Positions 4,272-5,605 of a stretch of 5,605 bases of DNA are shown piece after piece (the stretch's first letter is position 1; every line of letters starts with the position of its first letter). The notes beneath the pieces were generated by a model. The model did not search any database, had not been told where the DNA came from, and saw only the letters and a program-made list of their open reading frames with translations. The DNA is from Firmicutes bacterium UBA5449. GTDB lineage: Bacteria > Bacillota > SHA-98 > UBA4971. The DNA is taken from positions 358 to 5,962 of the forward strand of contig DIQZ01000075.1 of assembly GCA_002424305.1 (NCBI GenBank), in the 5' to 3' direction. A program made the translations under genes and the position numbers.

Positions 4272-5605
4272 ATGTTAATGAAGGTACTATCGCGAAAGAC
4301 TTTGGTCCTGTTGATCATTTTTGCTTTACAGTTGACAGTGACAAGTGCTGCTTGGGCTGATGGTTTCGCGGCTGGGGGCGGTACTGCATCTGGAGAAAAC
4401 AGTATTGCAATTGGAGAGAAGACTAGTGCATCTGGACCGAACAGTATTGCTATTGGAAAGGATACTAGTGCAGCTAACAAGGACAATATTGCAATTGGAC
4501 AATATACTAGAACTTCAAATTGGTACACTGTAGGGATAGGTTGGAGCGTCGAGGCCAGTGGGGATTATGGAGCTGCTGTTGGCTATGCTTCCAAGGCTAC
4601 CGGGTTTCGCGGGGCAGCATTCGGCGCGTTTGCTCGTGCTTACGGTATTTGGAGCGCTGCTATGGGCTCAAATGCTATAGCGCGAGGCGAGCATAGTGTT
4701 GCAGTCGGGTCAAATGCTAATGCGGAAGGCGATTATGGTATTGCGGTTGGTTGTTATGCCCAAGTCATCGGTGAAAACGGTACGGCCGTCGGTAGAGATG
4801 CAAAAGCAACCGGGTCAAAAGGCGCTGCCTATGGCAATGCAGCGAACGCCGTAGGCGATGATAGCTCGGCATTTGGTGCCGGAGCGTATGCCACTGGCGC
4901 GAACAGTACGGCGTCTGGCGCCTATTCTACCGCTAGGGGTGTTGGCAGCGCGGCTTATGGCGACGGGTCCATCGCTTATAATGACGGCAGCATTGCCGTC
5001 GGCCAGGGTGCTGTCTCCGGCTGTGAAAGTGGTTTTGCCGACTACCCGAATCCGCCGGGTGGTGAATTGATCACTTTTGACGTAGAGGTCAGTAACACCA
5101 CTGCCATCGGTGCGGGCGCACAAGCTACGCATTCCTTCGGTACGGCGCTTGGCGCCAGTGCCAATGCGTCCGGCTATTTCGGGACGGCATTGGGTAAATC
5201 AGCGGTTGCGAGCGGACCTTACGGCACGGCGACAGGTGCCGAGTCCCGCGCGAGCGGTTTCAAAAGTACAGCGACGGGGCAAGGTTCGACCGCGAGCGGT
5301 CATTATAGCACAGCTAGTGGAGTCGGCGCCAAGGCTAGTGGTATCTACAGCTCGGCTTATGGACTGGGAGCGGATGCCAGCGGCCAGAATAGTACGGCGA
5401 TCGGCGCCAACTCTACCGCCGGCAACGATTTTAGTACAGCCATAGGTGAACACTCTGAGGCGAACGGGATCTTAAGTACGTCGATTGGTCATAAATCTTC
5501 CGCCACTGCCCAAAATAGCGTAGCGCTTGGGGCGAACTCCGTAGCAGATGAGGCAAACACTGTCTCGGTTGGTTCGGCAGGCAATGAACGAAGAATAACC
5601 AATGT
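4272..5605 (+). CDS. YadA-type trimeric autotransporter adhesin, signal peptide and head (3' end outside window)
   Basis: 444 complete codons are present and the frame is open at the window edge. Residues 1-29 are a Sec signal peptide (MLMKVLSRK, a hydrophobic core, then AWA before Asp30). Residues 37-436 are about 27 YadA head repeats of 14 residues with the consensus (A/S)xAxGxxSxAxGxx, for example NSIAIGEKTSASGP. Three such chains form a left-handed beta-roll trimer used for adhesion to surfaces, matrix or neighbouring cells. A non-repeat insert of 22 residues interrupts the array within 247-282. The array ends with ANTVSVGSAGNERRITN, the usual transition to the YadA neck, so the stalk and the 12-strand trimeric outer-membrane anchor should follow. 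Such an anchor requires a diderm envelope, pointing to Negativicutes in this otherwise clostridial context. Two cysteines (161 and 251) are unusual in such heads. Codons are AT-rich in the first repeats and GC-rich later. No extended signal-peptide region is present. Confidence 0.93.
   Translation, partial: MLMKVLSRKTLVLLIIFALQLTVTSAAWADGFAAGGGTASGENSIAIGEKTSASGPNSIAIGKDTSAANKDNIAIGQYTRTSNWYTVGIGWSVEASGDYGAAVGYASKATGFRGAAFGAFARAYGIWSAAMGSNAIARGEHSVAVGSNANAEGDYGIAVGCYAQVIGENGTAVGRDAKATGSKGAAYGNAANAVGDDSSAFGAGAYATGANSTASGAYSTARGVGSAAYGDGSIAYNDGSIAVGQGAVSGCESGFADYPNPPGGELITFDVEVSNTTAIGAGAQATHSFGTALGASANASGYFGTALGKSAVASGPYGTATGAESRASGFKSTATGQGSTASGHYSTASGVGAKASGIYSSAYGLGADASGQNSTAIGANSTAGNDFSTAIGEHSEANGILSTSIGHKSSATAQNSVALGANSVADEANTVSVGSAGNERRITN
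4380..5579 (+). repeat. 42-bp tandem repeat array encoding the YadA head
   Basis: The head repeats are visible at DNA level with a 42-base period. Early units share ACTAGTGCA and AACAGTATTGC-type words. Later units share GCGAGCGG at 5208, 5250 and 5292, exactly 42 bases apart. Most other units have diverged at DNA level while keeping the protein pattern. The period is broken once, by the insert in 5010-5117. Confidence 0.85.

Noticed and set aside
4226..4528. Minus-strand ORF opposite the autotransporter start
   Set aside because: Its repetitive hydrophobic pattern is the antisense image of the 42-bp head repeats, and it opposes a clear gene.
4815..5453. Arg/Ala-rich frames on both strands within the head repeats
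   Set aside because: They are products of the GC-rich tandem repeat read in other frames.
4380..5579. The regular repeats as a CRISPR array
   Set aside because: The period is 42 bp throughout with no unique spacers, and it encodes a continuous YadA head pattern.

Overview
The window reads as chromosomal DNA from an anaerobic Firmicute that has an outer membrane, most likely a member of the Negativicutes (Sporomusa/Pelosinus-like). This is inference from gene content. The genes have strong AGGAGG-type ribosome sites and clostridial-type proteins (a multi-membrane-span PAF-acetylhydrolase-like enzyme, a LysM protein without signal peptide, an AbrB/PIN toxin-antitoxin pair). Yet the window ends in a YadA-type trimeric autotransporter, which needs an outer membrane. 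No rRNA, tRNA, CRISPR array or complete insertion sequence is visible.

Layout. 1-271: a short + strand ORF for a coiled-coil peptide like the tail of an IS3-type OrfA. 272-1608 (-): an alpha/beta hydrolase with an N-terminal membrane region. It is split by a -1 frameshift near 1477, so it reads as a 44-residue N-terminal piece and a 383-residue main piece. 1647-2402 (+): a LysM protein with a long helical C-terminal domain, divergent from the hydrolase. 2403-2626: intergenic, with only a weak ORF remnant. 2627-3257 (-): a vapBC-type operon, antitoxin first, toxin overlapping by 14 bases, with a candidate promoter and palindromes upstream. 3258-3695: a long intergenic stretch holding that promoter, an apparently ownerless + strand terminator, a possible 31-residue membrane peptide and a foldable leader. 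3696-4142 (+): a small exported protein with an NTF2-like look. 4143-4271: a leader packed with repeats, including an 11-bp perfect inverted repeat just before the next ribosome site. 4272 to the window end (+): signal peptide plus about 27 head repeats of 14 residues, reaching the start of the neck; the stalk and membrane anchor lie beyond the window.

How the genes relate. The genes do not form one pathway. The vapBC pair is a self-contained toxin-antitoxin module. The exported small protein and the autotransporter lie in the same direction 129 bp apart and are both cell-envelope proteins, so they may be co-expressed, but the repeat-rich gap could equally separate them. The points most worth a second look are the frameshift in the hydrolase, the repeated Glu-His motifs in the LysM protein's helical domain, the hairpin before the autotransporter, and the non-repeat insert and base-composition change inside its head.
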